Source: Siphonodentalium dalli
Lineage: Eukaryota; Mollusca; Scaphopoda; Gadilida; Siphonodentaliidae
Assembly: GCA_032622095.1 (NCBI GenBank)
Contig: CP136065.1
Coordinates: 26,297,141-26,361,140, forward strand
DNA: 64,000 nucleotides
Reading direction: 5' to 3'
The position numbers and the translations under genes are program-made. Shown in pieces: positions 1 through 10,632 of the stretch. The notes under the pieces were generated by a model. That model was not told the origin of the DNA. It made no database searches and worked only from the letters and a program-made list of their open reading frames with translations. Position 1 is the first letter of the stretch. The number at the start of each line of letters is the position of its first letter.

Positions 1-371
1 AGAATTTAATACAACTCAGAGACAGTGACGTCCAGGGAGGTTTTCTTCGTTAGTAAAGAATACATTACATGATTACACAACACATTCGCCAGTGACTGCT
101 GACACCACAAATTAACACGTAGTAGGATTATAGTTTTATAAATCATTATTACAATGACAAAATGCATAAAGTTATATACGTGTGCGCATTCCGAACCGAT
201 CTGAAACTGCTTTGTATGTAAAGTATACAATAGCACAGACTACATTTTCGTAGCAAGTAGCTGACTCGTGTGGTCTTTGCGTTTCCTTCTCCGCCGAACA
301 ATGCTGTCACATGACTACATCTAAAACTGTTCGACTGCATACTATAATCTTTTCATAAATAAAACCAAAAC
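1..371. other. Non-coding, nothing recognised
   Basis: AT-rich sequence with only short random open frames on either strand. I see no splice-flanked domain, RNA gene or repeat here before the small tandem array that follows. Confidence 0.5.
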
Positions 372-533
372 AATGTGCCAAAACGTGTGCCGAAATGTGC
401 CGAACGTCCAAGTGCTTGGATCGAAACAACCAAATGCCGAGAACACAGGTGCCGAAACGTCCTGAAAATCAGGTGCCGAAACGTCCTGAAATCATGTGCC
501 GAAACGTCCAGGTGCCGAAACGTCCTGAACCCT
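372..533. repeat. Short tandem repeat, about 24-bp unit
   Basis: The word GTGCCGAAACGTCCTGAAA recurs four to five times with small changes, with truncated units such as GTGCCGAACGTCC at the left. Spacing is about 24 bp in the best part and shorter elsewhere. There are no unique spacers of constant length, so it is a minisatellite and not a CRISPR array. It lies directly before the larger array starting near 612 and shares its CG-rich, CGTC-containing composition. Confidence 0.75.
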
Positions 534-611
534 GTTATCGGAGGTGTCATTATTCGTCGTTGCATTATCATTATTGTTGTCACTGATCATCGTCCAATAG
601 TCATCTATGCA

Positions 612-2738
612 TTCGCTGTTCATCGCTGCTTTGGCATCGACGTTGTCTGTTTTTCATCGTCGCCAAATTAACGAAATTGGCGTTGTATATCGTTATCAAC
701 GGTTCGTTGTTCATCGTCGCCTTGTCATCGATCTTGTCGTTCTTCGCGTCGCCGTAAGGACGTTGCCGTTGGTCATTGTTCATCGCCTTCTTGTCATCGA
801 TGTTGTCGTCGTTCTTAGTCGTCTTGTCGTCGAAGTTTTCGTTGTTTATCGTCGCCTTGTCATCTATGTTGCCGTCGTTCTTCGTCGCCGTATTGACGTT
901 GTCGTGTGTTGTTGTTCATCGTCGCCTTTATCGAAGTTTTCGTTGCTAGTAGTCGCCTTACTATCCACGTTTTCGTTGTTCATCGTCGCCTTGTCATCGA
1001 TGTTGTTGTCGCTCTTCGTCGCCGTATTGACGTTGTCGTTGCTCGTCGTCGCCTTATTATCGAAGTTTTCGTTGTTTATCGTCGCCTTGTCATCGATGTT
1101 TTCGTTGTTTATCGTCGCCTTGTCGTCTATGTTGTCGTCGTTCGTCGTCGCCTTGTCGTCGATGTTTTCGTTGTTTATCGTCGCCTTGTCGTCGATGTTT
1201 TCGTTGTTTATCGTCGCCTTGTCATCGATGTTTTCGTTGTTTATCGTCTATGTTGTCGTCGTTCGTCGTCGCCTTGTCGTCGATGTTTTCGTTGTTTATA
1301 GTCGCCTTGTCATCGATGTTTTCGTTGTTTATCGTCGCCTTGTCATCAATGTTTTCGTTGGTTATCGTCGCCTTGTCGTCGATGTTTTCGTTGTTTATCG
1401 TCGCCTTGTCATCGATGTTTTCATGTTTATCGTCCCCTTGTCATCGATGTTGTCGTCGCTCTTCGTCGCCGTATTGACGTTGTCGTGTGTTGTTGTTCAT
1501 CGTCCCCTTGTCATCGATGTTGTCGTCGCTCTTCGTCGCCGTATTGACGTTGTCGTTGCTCGTCGTCGCCTTGTCATCGATGTTGTCGTCGCCTTATTAT
1601 CGAAGTTTTCGTTGTTTATCGTCGCCTTGTCGTCGATGTTTTCGTTGTTTATCGTCGCCTTGTCATCGATGTTTTCGTTGTTTATCGTCGCGTTGTCGTC
1701 TATGTTGTCGTCGCCTTGTCGTCGATGTTTTCGTTGTTTATCGTCGCCTTGTCATCGATGTTTTCGTTGTTTATCGTCGCCTTGTCATCGATGTTGTCGT
1801 CGCTCTTCGTCGCCGTATTGACGTTGTCGTTGCTCGTCGTCGTCTTATTATCGAAGTTTTCGTTGTTTATCGTCGCCTTGTCATCGATGTTGTCGTCGCT
1901 CTTCGTCGCCGATCGAAGTTTTCGTTGTTTATCGTCGCCTTGTCATCGATGTTGTCGTCGCTCTTCGTCGCCGTATTGACGTTGTCGTGTGTTGTTGTTC
2001 ATCGTCCCCTTGTCATCGATGTTGTCGTCGCTCTTCGTCGCCGTATTGACGTTGTCGTTGCTCGTCGTCGCCTTGTCATCGATGTTGTCGTCGCTCGTCG
2101 TCGCCTTATTGTCGAAGTTTTCGTTGTTTATCGTCGCCTTGTCGTCGATGTTTTCGTTGTTTATCGTCGCCTTGTCATCGATGTTTTCATGTTTATCGTC
2201 CCCTTGTCATCGATGTTGTCGTCGCCGTATTGACGTTGTCGTGTGTTGTTGTTCATCGTCCCCTTGTCATCGATGTTGTCGTCGCTCTTCGTCGCCGTAT
2301 TGACGTTGTCGTTGCTCGTCGTCGCCTTGTCATCGATGTTGTCGTCGCTCTTCGTCGCCGTATTGACGTTGTCGTCGCCTTATTATCTAAGTTTTCGTTG
2401 TTTATCGTCGCCTTGTCGTCGATGTTTTCGTTGTTTATCGTCGCCTTGTCGTCGAAGTTTTCGTTGTTTATCGTCGCCTTGTCATCGATGTTTTCGTTGT
2501 TTATCGTCGCCTTGTCATCGATGTTTTCATGTTTATCGTCGCCTTGTCGTCGATGTTTTCGTTGTTTATCGTCGCCTTGTCGTCTATGTTGTCGTCGTTC
2601 GTCGTCGCCGTATTGACGTTTCCGTTTGTCTGTTTTCGTCGTCGCCTTATTATCAACGTGGCCGTCGTTTTTCGTCGCCGAATTGACGTTGTCGTCGCCT
2701 TATCGTCGCCGTATTGACGTTGTCGTTATCGTCGATGC
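612..2738. repeat. Minisatellite array A, 30/33-bp units
   Basis: About 2.1 kb of tandem units. The commonest unit is 33 bp, begins TCGTCGCCTTGTCATCGATG and continues with TTTTCGTTGTTTA. A second type ends TTGTCGTCGCTCT, and a 30-bp type carries TCGTCGCCGTATTGACG. Unit types alternate in blocks, and blocks with the GTGTGTTGTTGTTCATCG variant recur as a higher-order pattern. Units are multiples of 3 bp, so all three plus-strand frames stay open for long stretches (up to 404 codons), giving 11-residue repeats in three different readings. I treat those frames as by-products. The ends (about 612-700 and 2600-2738) are degenerate. No exon-like sequence joins it. Confidence 0.93.
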
Positions 2739-3417
2739 CTTCACACTCCCTCTGCTGCCACTAATATAGGCATTTCGACACGATTGCAACCGTTTTATTT
2801 TTAGTTTGCCAGGACTCAGGAGAGACCATTTTATAAACTATGTTGATTATTTCGTAGTTACTTAAAGCACACTATATTGTGACTCTAGCGTTTATAGCGT
2901 CGCACATGGTCAAATCGCCTGAATGGATAACAATATAGTGGTAATGTTTATCGGGTCGACAGGAACATATACCATTGTTATTGAGACCCAATTTGAATAA
3001 TCTGGTGAGTAGCGTGACTTATTACTGTACGTATATATGGGTCTCAATATTTCTACATACATGTGCGTGTGTACCATTATCTAAGCCGTGACAACCAGTG
3101 CCATCGACATCTAAGTTATAAGTACGCGTGACGCTATACGTGCAAAATGTTCAATCCATGCCCATGGGATGTATATATAGGTAATATCGAAATTAGATAT
3201 ATCTATGTATATAGAACGTTTGGACAGTACTTACCACACATCGAACCGCTTCGGGATTCGCCCCAGCCCTGTATTACAGGTTTAGACAAATGCCAAACCA
3301 GCCAATGGTTGTATGCATACTACGGCTAATTTGGACCTTTAGTAGTCGATTCTACCTCAGTTCCGCTTAATTATATAATTATTTTCCATCCATTGAAATA
3401 TGCCACGGTCATAGTAC
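2739..3417. other. Non-coding, nothing recognised
   Basis: AT-rich single-copy-looking sequence between two tandem arrays. Only short open frames are present (longest about 60 codons) and no domain or element could be identified. Confidence 0.45.
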
Positions 3418-3650
3418 ACCGAAGACCGAATCGGCCGCAGTCCGAATCAACCGATGTCCGAATCGCCCAAGGTGCGAATCAGCCGATGTCCGAAACAGCC
3501 TTAGTCCGAATCCGCCGCATTCCGAACCAGCCGCAACGAATCAGCCGATATCTGAATCAGCCGATGACCGAATCAGCTACAGACCTAATCAGCCGATGAC
3601 CGAATCGCACAAGGCGCGAATCAGCCATAGTCCTAATCGGTCTGGACCAT
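3418..3650. repeat. 16-bp tandem repeat
   Basis: About 14 consecutive units with the consensus GTCCGAATCAGCCGAT. Most are exactly 16 bp with one to three substitutions, and one is 14 bp. The short open frame over it is explained by the repeat. It is small, and more degenerate at its right edge. Confidence 0.85.
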
Positions 3651-4839
3651 GCAGTCACCATCCGCTCTATATAGATAGATTTAATTGAAATGACCCCAAC
3701 AAAATTAGCAACACTTGTGATTATTTTGATGATTTATTTGATACTATAGTATTTATGGGACGTGTAAACATTACACACACACCCAGATGGGGTGCCCTGT
3801 TTTCACACAATGATAACGTATGACCCGATACACTTTGTATGACAGGTGATGTACATTTTGATAACTGCGATTGCAGTTATCTCTAAGCTGCATCGAGATT
3901 TCAGTCTCATATAAAACACGTATACGTCTATCACAAAACATGCATAATCATGCATCGCTGGGATAAAACGTCTTGGTTGTCTGTTCAAGAGAGTCCTTTA
4001 GTTATAATGATCTATCGTGGCATGGTATACAAACTATTATATTAGTATGTCATCTTTCAATATCGAATAAATTCAATAATAATCACTCAGTTACACGGGC
4101 TTGCTGTGCGTGACGTGCGTCGCTGTTGCAAATTAAACTCGTATAAGTCAGCTAATATTTACGACTATACATGTAAAGTTATACACCCACTTGGTTCGTT
4201 CAGATTGTGCTGGGCGCGTCGTTGAACAAAACATGTAGCAAGAGTGATTATTTCAATATTTCACACAAAAGAAGATAAGAGATTATATTCATCTGACCAA
4301 TATGAACGAGTTATTTACTTGTGCATTGTGCAGTTAAGGTGAACAGTAACCGTATAATATTGTCGCACGATACATGTATATGCGAACATATTATTGTATT
4401 TTGATACATTCTATCCGCCCTGATTCGGTCTGGTTTTCCCCGTCATTGAATTGTGCGATTATTCTCAACAGATACACCTCAATGAATTTATCATGGCAAC
4501 ACACATCTACATAAGTCATAGGTGCGTGTATCTGGATATGGTTATAATCGGCTGGGCGATTAGAATAGAAGATTAAACATGGATGTATGAAGGAATGTGA
4601 ATCGGGTGCAGAAGATGATGTGGTATGTCAACAACGCTGCCTTGTTTACGACTGCGTGTTAAAAGTTAATATCGGCATAATACAGTTTTCATCTAATGAA
4701 GGATATTAGAATGCAATACTGACAGAAATATCTCACAAATGCCCAATTTGATTTATAAACAGTTCAGTTAATACGTTTCCAAACTATGTAAGGGAATAAA
4801 ACAACTATCTTTCAGATAGTCTATCACATTATCAAATGA
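3651..4839. other. Non-coding, nothing recognised
   Basis: AT-rich sequence of about 1.2 kb with frequent stops in all frames. I see no terminal inverted repeats, tandem units or gene-like features before the TTAA-flanked element. Confidence 0.45.
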
Positions 4840-5228
4840 TTAACCCTTTACCCAACAAACCGGCCAAAACCGGCCAAATAAAGCTTCAACAGCCTAAAAT
4901 ATCTTCGGTCTGTCTCAATAGAACCATACAAATATGGATATCATTGGAACCGGCTCCTTGACCACATTGTGATAGTTACAGTTAGCCCTGTGCCAATGCA
5001 TTCTCTTATATATGCGAGTCGACCATAGGTCGCCTCGCATATATAAGAGAATGCATTGGCCTAAAAAAAAACTTTTTTTACCATTTTTTCTTACATTCTT
5101 TAACAATTTTATAATTTTTAATGTGTTAAGCCAATGCATTCTCTTATATATGCGAGGCGACCTATGGTCGACTCGCATATATAAGAGAATGCATTGGCAC
5201 AGGGCCGTTCTGTTGGGTAAAGGGTTAA
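4840..5228. mobile_element. TTAA-flanked MITE, family 1, copy 1
   Basis: The element is bounded by TTAA on both sides. Its perfect terminal inverted repeat reads CCCTTTACCCAACA inward from each end. TTAA targets and CCC-starting ends are typical of piggyBac-type transposons, so this is probably a non-autonomous piggyBac derivative; there is no transposase. The interior has two long hairpins, at about 4993-5060 and 5132-5199. Each has arms of about 33 bp starting GCCAATGCATTCTCTTATAT, and the two hairpins are reverse complements of each other. A second copy lies at 63487-63872 and differs by roughly ten substitutions and short indels in the central A/T runs. The internal 105- and 75-codon open frames are products of the palindromes. 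Confidence 0.9.
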
Positions 5229-6353
5229 ACAAGACCTAATATACATCCATGTATGGATCTGTTACTAAACGTGTGACATATAAGACAGCGTTGTTGTCAT
5301 ATTGTGCTGTTGTGCAAGGTGAACAGAAATGGCCACTAAAATGGCCAACAACATGAACGAACTATGATCTGTCGCTTCGACAAAATCACGTGATGACTAG
5401 AGTCTAGCACAGACAAACCACAAACATGTTTACTGGATACAACAGCAATCCTCGGAGCATATACGCCAGTCATGAAGGTACGCATCCCACATAAGTGTGT
5501 ACACATGTAAATAATCTCATGCATGCTATTAACTATATACACATGTTGATGGGGACACTCATGTCGTGAATATTATGCATACATTGTTCTGATCTACATA
5601 ACTTACATACTTAAATCATATTCGTGATATATATGAGACGCAGATAGCATATTGCGAACTCATTTCAAAATTAAATGTGTGTATATACACACGCCGTACA
5701 TTGATTGGACGAATGTTAGCAGTCAACTACTATATACCAAAATACGCATGCGCGCGTCTTATAACGCAAAATGTTACACTTGAAATATTTGGTCCTTTAT
5801 TGTGGTCGAAATAATCGCCAATAAACATAGTTACGACCAAGATCGATAAGAGATCAGAAGTTCCCTATATAGCAATGTGAAAAGTAGCCTTGGGAGTGCT
5901 TGTGTGTGGGTGAACTTTTGCAATCAAGAACCTGTCTAGCAAATAATATTTAAGTCAGGTAGTTTGGCCATATAATTATGTCAATTCCGGTGTATGGTAA
6001 CACACTGAAATCACTTAATCGGATACAGAATGCAAATTAACCTTAACCGACCATTTAATTGCAATATACATGTATATCAGAGCCTATGTTCAGCATACAT
6101 GAAATCGGCAAAGTTAGCTTATTTTCATGATCGTAAGTACTGTATGGTCAAATATCAGTGGAGTACTGGGCGACGGGAGCCAATCTAGCACTTGTTCACT
6201 AACAAGCAGTATCTCCGAGAGCCCACACCAACAAAGATATAGTATCATGTGGGACGTAGCATGCATGACTGATGTGTATAATTCGAGCATTGCACCTATA
6301 CATGTAGAATCCCGATCACAATTTTTACAAACATATTCCAATATGTTCAAACC
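5229..6353. other. Non-coding, nothing recognised
   Basis: AT-rich stretch between two miniature elements. Open frames are short and unrelated to any domain I know. Confidence 0.45.
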
Positions 6354-6655
6354 TACGGAAGCGTATTCGGGACATGATAGAACAAAATAAAGTCAAAATT
6401 TTGACTTTTTATCTCAAAATTTCGACTTTCAAACTCAAATATTTGACTTTTTATCTCGAAATTTCGACTTTCTAAGTAAAATTTTTGACTTTTATCTAAA
6501 AAATTTGACTTTATAAACTCAATTTGTTTTACTTTCAAAGTCGAAATTTCGAGATAAAAAGTCAAAAATATTGAGTTTGAAAGTCAAAATTTTGAGATAA
6601 AAACTCAAAATTTGACTTTATTTTTTTTCTACCATGTCCCGAATACGCTTCCGTA
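6354..6655. mobile_element. TA-flanked palindromic MITE
   Basis: The two ends are perfect inverted repeats: TACGGAAGCGTATTCGGGAC at the left and its complement at the right, flanked by TA as for Tc1/mariner insertion. The roughly 250-bp interior is built almost wholly of short inverted motifs of the type GACTTTTTATCTCAAAATTT and their complements, so the whole element can fold on itself. No coding capacity. Assignment to Tc1/mariner rests only on the TA and the short TIR. Confidence 0.82.
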
Positions 6656-7419
6656 CAAACCCCAGACTCAGGCGGTAAAACCTTATAAATATTTATAGCA
6701 CCTCTATAGTGGAAAAGTCTCCGCAGAACCTTCAATATAGTCCGGAATGTATTTACATGATACGGTTTAGTCACAAACCAAAACAGTGCGAAACTCGTGC
6801 ACAACAAAAATGAATGCCGTACAGCTACGTGTGTAGAAATTTAGCTATGAATTCCTAATGTAGGTTGTGTCCATCAGTGTGTTGTGTCCATCAGCGATTT
6901 TCCTTCAATTGTATAATAAAAGAAAATGAATCGCGATCCAGTTCACTGTTGCATATATGTACGTCTACATGTATATATAAGTATGATGTCAGTACAATGT
7001 ATATCCACCGATGATGAAACACCTAGAATGATGAATGTGATATGATGAACAAGTCGCTGAAGAGACCCAGCAAATCGTCTAACATCTGGATCCCCCGTAC
7101 AGACAATCAACAGTCTTTGATATTAATACCACACTCGAATCCACATTCGCCGACTCCAGATATCGTTCTAACGGTTCAGTTGCTGCCGCGATGAACACTC
7201 GCCCGTTTTTTGCGCATATCCTTGGAATGATTAGAGCAGCAAACCTGGACGTTGTCGGAATTATTTCAACAAACGTTTTTGAGGCGTATCGCCTATACTA
7301 ATATTCCATCATCAAATCACGAAAATCACGACAAAGTTTCTTGTCCAGAACGGAATGAATCGTGATCCGTCGTAGAATATGCAACCTCTGAGACATAAAC
7401 CGTCGAAGAAAAGAGATTC
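6656..7419. other. 3' flank and possible 3' UTR of the SAND-SAM gene
   Basis: Directly downstream, in minus-strand sense, of the stop codon at 7420-7422. The mRNA 3' UTR should start here, but between the stop and 6656 I could not find a clear minus-strand AATAAA; the first appears inside the palindromic element near 6617-6622. The polyadenylation site is therefore undetermined. No open frame of note. Confidence 0.4.
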
Positions 7420-7623
7420 TCAGATTGCTGGAACTTTTACGGAAGTGTTCCTGCTATTTTTGCAGTGGTCACAGTTCAACAGCTGGCGTGTTTCACTGAT
7501 TGTCTGAGCTACGGCCCGTGTGAGCATTAATGCCGGGCCTATTGTCATTTTCAAGCACTTTGTTAACTGTTCCGATGTCAACAACGGAAGACTTTGTCCA
7601 GTCACCTTGTGGTCTTGGAATTG
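7420..7623 (-). CDS. SAMD11-like: Exon 6: C-terminal half of SAM domain and stop
   Basis: The acceptor CTTCTTTATTTCAG ends at 7624, and the exon opens in phase 0 with QFQDHKVTGQSLPLLTSEQL. This is helices 3-5 of a SAM domain: the GQSLPLLTSEQL turn, then TKCLKMTIGPALML, the long C-terminal helix with the G-P-A-L signature of the Polyhomeotic/SCM/SAMD7/SAMD11 SAM group. It completes the half domain that ends exon 5 with no missing residues (SAM about 957-1020 of the protein). A 25-residue polar tail follows and ends in TGA at 7422-7420. A weak GTAAAA donor near 7435 could extend the gene further, but the in-frame stop with a normal tail is simpler. Confidence 0.9.
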   Translation of the reverse strand, partial: QFQDHKVTGQSLPLLTSEQLTKCLKMTIGPALMLTRAVAQTISETRQLLNCDHCKNSRNTSVKVPAI

Positions 7624-8337
7624 CTGAAATAAAGAAGTAACCTAAAGTTAGCATCATATTTCGTTCGATAAGAAGATGCCATAGAACACGTTATATTAAT
7701 TTGACTGGTTAATATGCGTAAGTGCAGTGGAGAGTTATCGGTATTAAAAATAAGAACAAAGTTTATCTATTGTGTTATGGTTTTCTGTCTTTATTTTTCA
7801 TATTTACCCACTTCGAGTCCCTTTAATATTCACTGTTGGTGTTATTAATTTTGCAAACATGGAGCATCAGAAAGACAATCCACAAAACATAAAATGTATT
7901 TAATATGAACTAGGACGAAACAAGACATGGGAAATGCCTACAGTCATGTAGATTATAATCTGCATTTACATGTATTATGACCTGCGGCATGCCAGCAATA
8001 CACGCAGTTAAGTGATTATATAGGTATACACCATTACATGATTGTATCACTTTTGACAGCGGCGTTTTCTAATTATGATCACGTGATTTGACCGCAAAGA
8101 TTAACCATGGCAAGTGTATAATATTCGGATAACTTGAGTGCTACAATACGATGTGCAAGGGACATTTTGTTTATTATAGGTATCTTGAGTCGGTCGTCTA
8201 TTGAAAACTCGGAAAATTAGTGTCGAAGACACTGGTCAAAGGTATGATTTTCTTCTGTCGCGTCTACATGTACATACATGTATATAGCGGATTCTATGGT
8301 TCACGTGTTTGCCCACTCAACTCCACTAAACTCGTAT

Positions 8338-8374
8338 TATATATGGGTATATATGGGTATATATGGGTATATAT
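8338..8374. repeat. Short tandem repeat (TATATGGGTA type)
   Basis: Three to four consecutive units of about 11 bp, TATATGGGTAT, inside intron 5. Simple-sequence origin. Confidence 0.7.
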
Positions 8375-9231
8375 GTAGCACGTCCCTTGTGGAGACTTAT
8401 GTAGATTATAAAGGAGACGCCAATGCGCAAATATGGAGTCTGCTCACGTTCAGAGCTCAAACTAGAATCAAATTACCGCTCTGACCGCCGATAACCACGG
8501 ACCGCGATATGATGTACTCGATTATATCAGCGGGTTTATAGAAGCTCATAGTCCACTGTCCCGGGGAGATTGCAGTGCTCATCAATATAATTCATCTCAA
8601 CAAAATTACAGACCATTTAGAAATTATTTCAAATTACCGCCTGATTACATGGGTTCGTCGCGTCCTATTTACCGGTGGCTGCGTTCGAGATATAGAATCC
8701 CGCGATTTATCGTCGATAATCTAACTCTGATAGATTCACAATTATACTTCCGCGAATAAGTATTGGAAGACACATGCAGCTTCTCCATCCTGCGCGGGGT
8801 ATATATTTTTAGAACTATATTTCATTATCACGGTAATCCGCCAGCCGTTTGAATCAGTATGTATCTGACGTGGGAGAATGCTCTGTAATGGCCGCGTCAT
8901 TGAACCCGATCATTAGTGTTTCTGACAATATACCCAGCCTTAATGTTAGGAATGTGTGCGCAGTAAAGATAAAGTATAATAACTCGGCGACTACGGTACA
9001 CACGCCGATAAATTGCATGGTTGGGTACTCGGAAGTTACGTCAATCGTGGCGTGAATAGCTACACTGATATACTTAGATATATCTAAACACATATTGCTG
9101 TTTGTGTGGGCTTCTGCATGTGGTCTACATAGGCGAGCTCGAATAGGCAGACACACACATGCGTCACCACTATATATATTTAACACAATGATATAACCAG
9201 TGTACAAATAGTACAACATTGCGCATACATA

Positions 9232-9381
9232 CAGTAATGCCCTAAATAATTGACTCCTTAACCACAGCATAATTATGGGTAACTTTTCAGGATTTAGTCG
9301 GAAATATGGCTTGTTGCCATTCATCGGAAAGCTCGCATAATGCTTCTGTTGTTAAGGAGTCGATTATTTAGGGCATTACTG
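9232..9381. mobile_element. Fold-back MITE, 150 bp
   Basis: Inverted arms of 31 bp begin CAGTAATGCCCTAAATAAT at the left and match the right end with a single mismatch. The interior is about 88 bp with no coding capacity. Flanking bases do not give a clear target duplication, so the superfamily is open; a CAG start is seen in hAT and some other DNA transposons. It lies in intron 5 and would be transcribed as a hairpin. Confidence 0.75.
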
Positions 9382-9764
9382 AAAATGCAGTGACATATCG
9401 ACCTCGCGCTTGGGGTGGATTTATTACGTATACAAATTATAATAACATATTTTTTTTTATAAATTTCAGATTTGGGAGATAAAAACCTTTACTCACGGAA
9501 GGGTCCTCTATTGACAGCTTGATATTTGGGAACTTAAATTAACATGCACGGTCGGAAAATTCAAGATAAATGAGTGGTCCAAATGGAATGTTCTAAAATT
9601 GTAAATTTGGTTGCCACCCAACGGACGAATTTCAGTTTAATTAATTGGAGAATACACCCCACAAATAAATACGCTCGTTACGTATGCTGAGTTACATGTA
9701 CATGTAAATGTCCCATATGCAGTCAGTAAGTGGTTCGCCATAGTGAATAATGCATTATACTCAC

Positions 9765-10425
9765 TTTAACGTACGGAGCACATCCGGGAATGTTCTTGAT
9801 AAAACGACACACGTCCTGAACGTCCCAATTGTTCATATTCGCCTTCGGGTTATGATTGCACGTGCACCCTTTGGCCTTGCCAACACTGGAATGATTTGTC
9901 CATGATTCTGATAAGTGCCCCCTGGTGGCCAACGTGGCCGAACTAGAGGACGTTTGCACACAGTTCTGTTTATTAGGTCTGCTATTATCATGCTCTGTTT
10001 TGGTCCTTTTGTTCGAGAGATCGAGAGCGGTCTCTTCACAATCTACTTTCCGTTTAGAGGGCGCTTCTCTTCGCTCTTGCTCGGGTGATTTGCGGACATG
10101 AGCAGTCGGCTTTTTCATCGACTCGGATTTCACAGATGTCTCTGATTTCACGCTGGAGTCTAATCGTTTTGAAGCGTCAGCCATTCCTTTCATTTGTGGC
10201 ATAAACATGCCTGGCGCAACCAATGGTAACGAGTGCATTGGGAAAGGCATGCCCAACATCTGCGCATATAGTCCTTGTTGCAAAAACGCCTCCTGGCTCT
10301 TTAGCTGTTCCAGGAGAATAGCATAAGCCTGCTGCTGTGCGAGCGAAGGAGCTTGTTGGTCTCTGGCTTTTGATGCCGTTGGAATTCTTGATGCCAGTTT
10401 TTCTGGTGTCATCATTGGGAATGAT
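9765..10425 (-). CDS. SAMD11-like: Exon 5: Gln/Met-rich linker, CtBP-type motif, first half of SAM
   Basis: The acceptor ATATTTTCAG precedes 10425; the first base completes the split Pro codon from exon 4. The exon covers residues 758-978. A Gln/Leu/Met-rich segment (about 785-835) may form a helix. Two VKSE SUMO consensus sites sit at Lys851 and Lys857. Basic clusters SKRK (881-884) and NKRTK (896-900) look like a nuclear localisation signal. ALDLSNK at 891-897 fits the xxDLSxK motif recognised by CtBP co-repressors, although the usual first Pro is Ala. The exon ends in WDVQDVCRFIKNIPGCAPYV plus K978, helices 1-2 of a SAM domain, before a GTGAGT donor. Splicing to exon 6 restores a full SAM domain. 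The functions of the short motifs are inferred from sequence only. Confidence 0.92.
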
Positions 10426-10571
10426 CTGAAAATATGACATTGCATATGTATTAGAATGGGCGAAGGTACTGGCTCAATGTGATATATTTATTGTCCATAC
10501 GTTCCTGAACAAAGGATCATTTCTTATCAAAATGTCACACGACGGTTGAAATGACACAGTGAGTTGTCTTT

Positions 10572-10632
10572 TCAACTTAAAATCAACCACGGTCGCGATT
10601 TACGCCCATGTTGGGGTTCAACCTCGTCCTGC
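10572..10632 (-). repeat. tRNA-derived SINE, truncated copy
   Basis: About 60 bp match the central part of the two fuller SINE copies near 50.2 and 53.0 kb: the word CGCCCATGTTGGGGTT and its flanks, including a remnant B-box with a one-base loss. The A-box half is missing or too diverged to see. It is in the same orientation as the host gene. Confidence 0.6.

Larger units (their letters stand above)
7624..9764 (-). other. Intron 5
   Basis: Phase 0 intron with donor AAA|GTGAGT at 9764 and a polypyrimidine CAG acceptor at 7624. It splits the SAM domain between the PYVK and QFQD residues. It contains a short (TATATGGGTA)n run at 8338-8374 and a fold-back element at 9232-9381. The rest is AT-rich with no supported feature; the 156-codon minus frame at 8854-9324 overlaps the fold-back element and has no domain. 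Confidence 0.85.

Noticed and set aside
372-533. Possible CRISPR-like array
   Set aside because: Repeat units abut or overlap with no constant-length unique spacers, and the context is a eukaryotic genome.
607-1821. 404-codon plus-strand open frame
   Set aside because: Entirely inside the 30/33-bp minisatellite; the other two plus frames are equally open, there is no splice context, and the translation is only the repeat.
8854-9324. 156-codon minus-strand frame in intron 5
   Set aside because: Partly covers a fold-back element, and inserting it between exons 5 and 6 would break the SAM domain.
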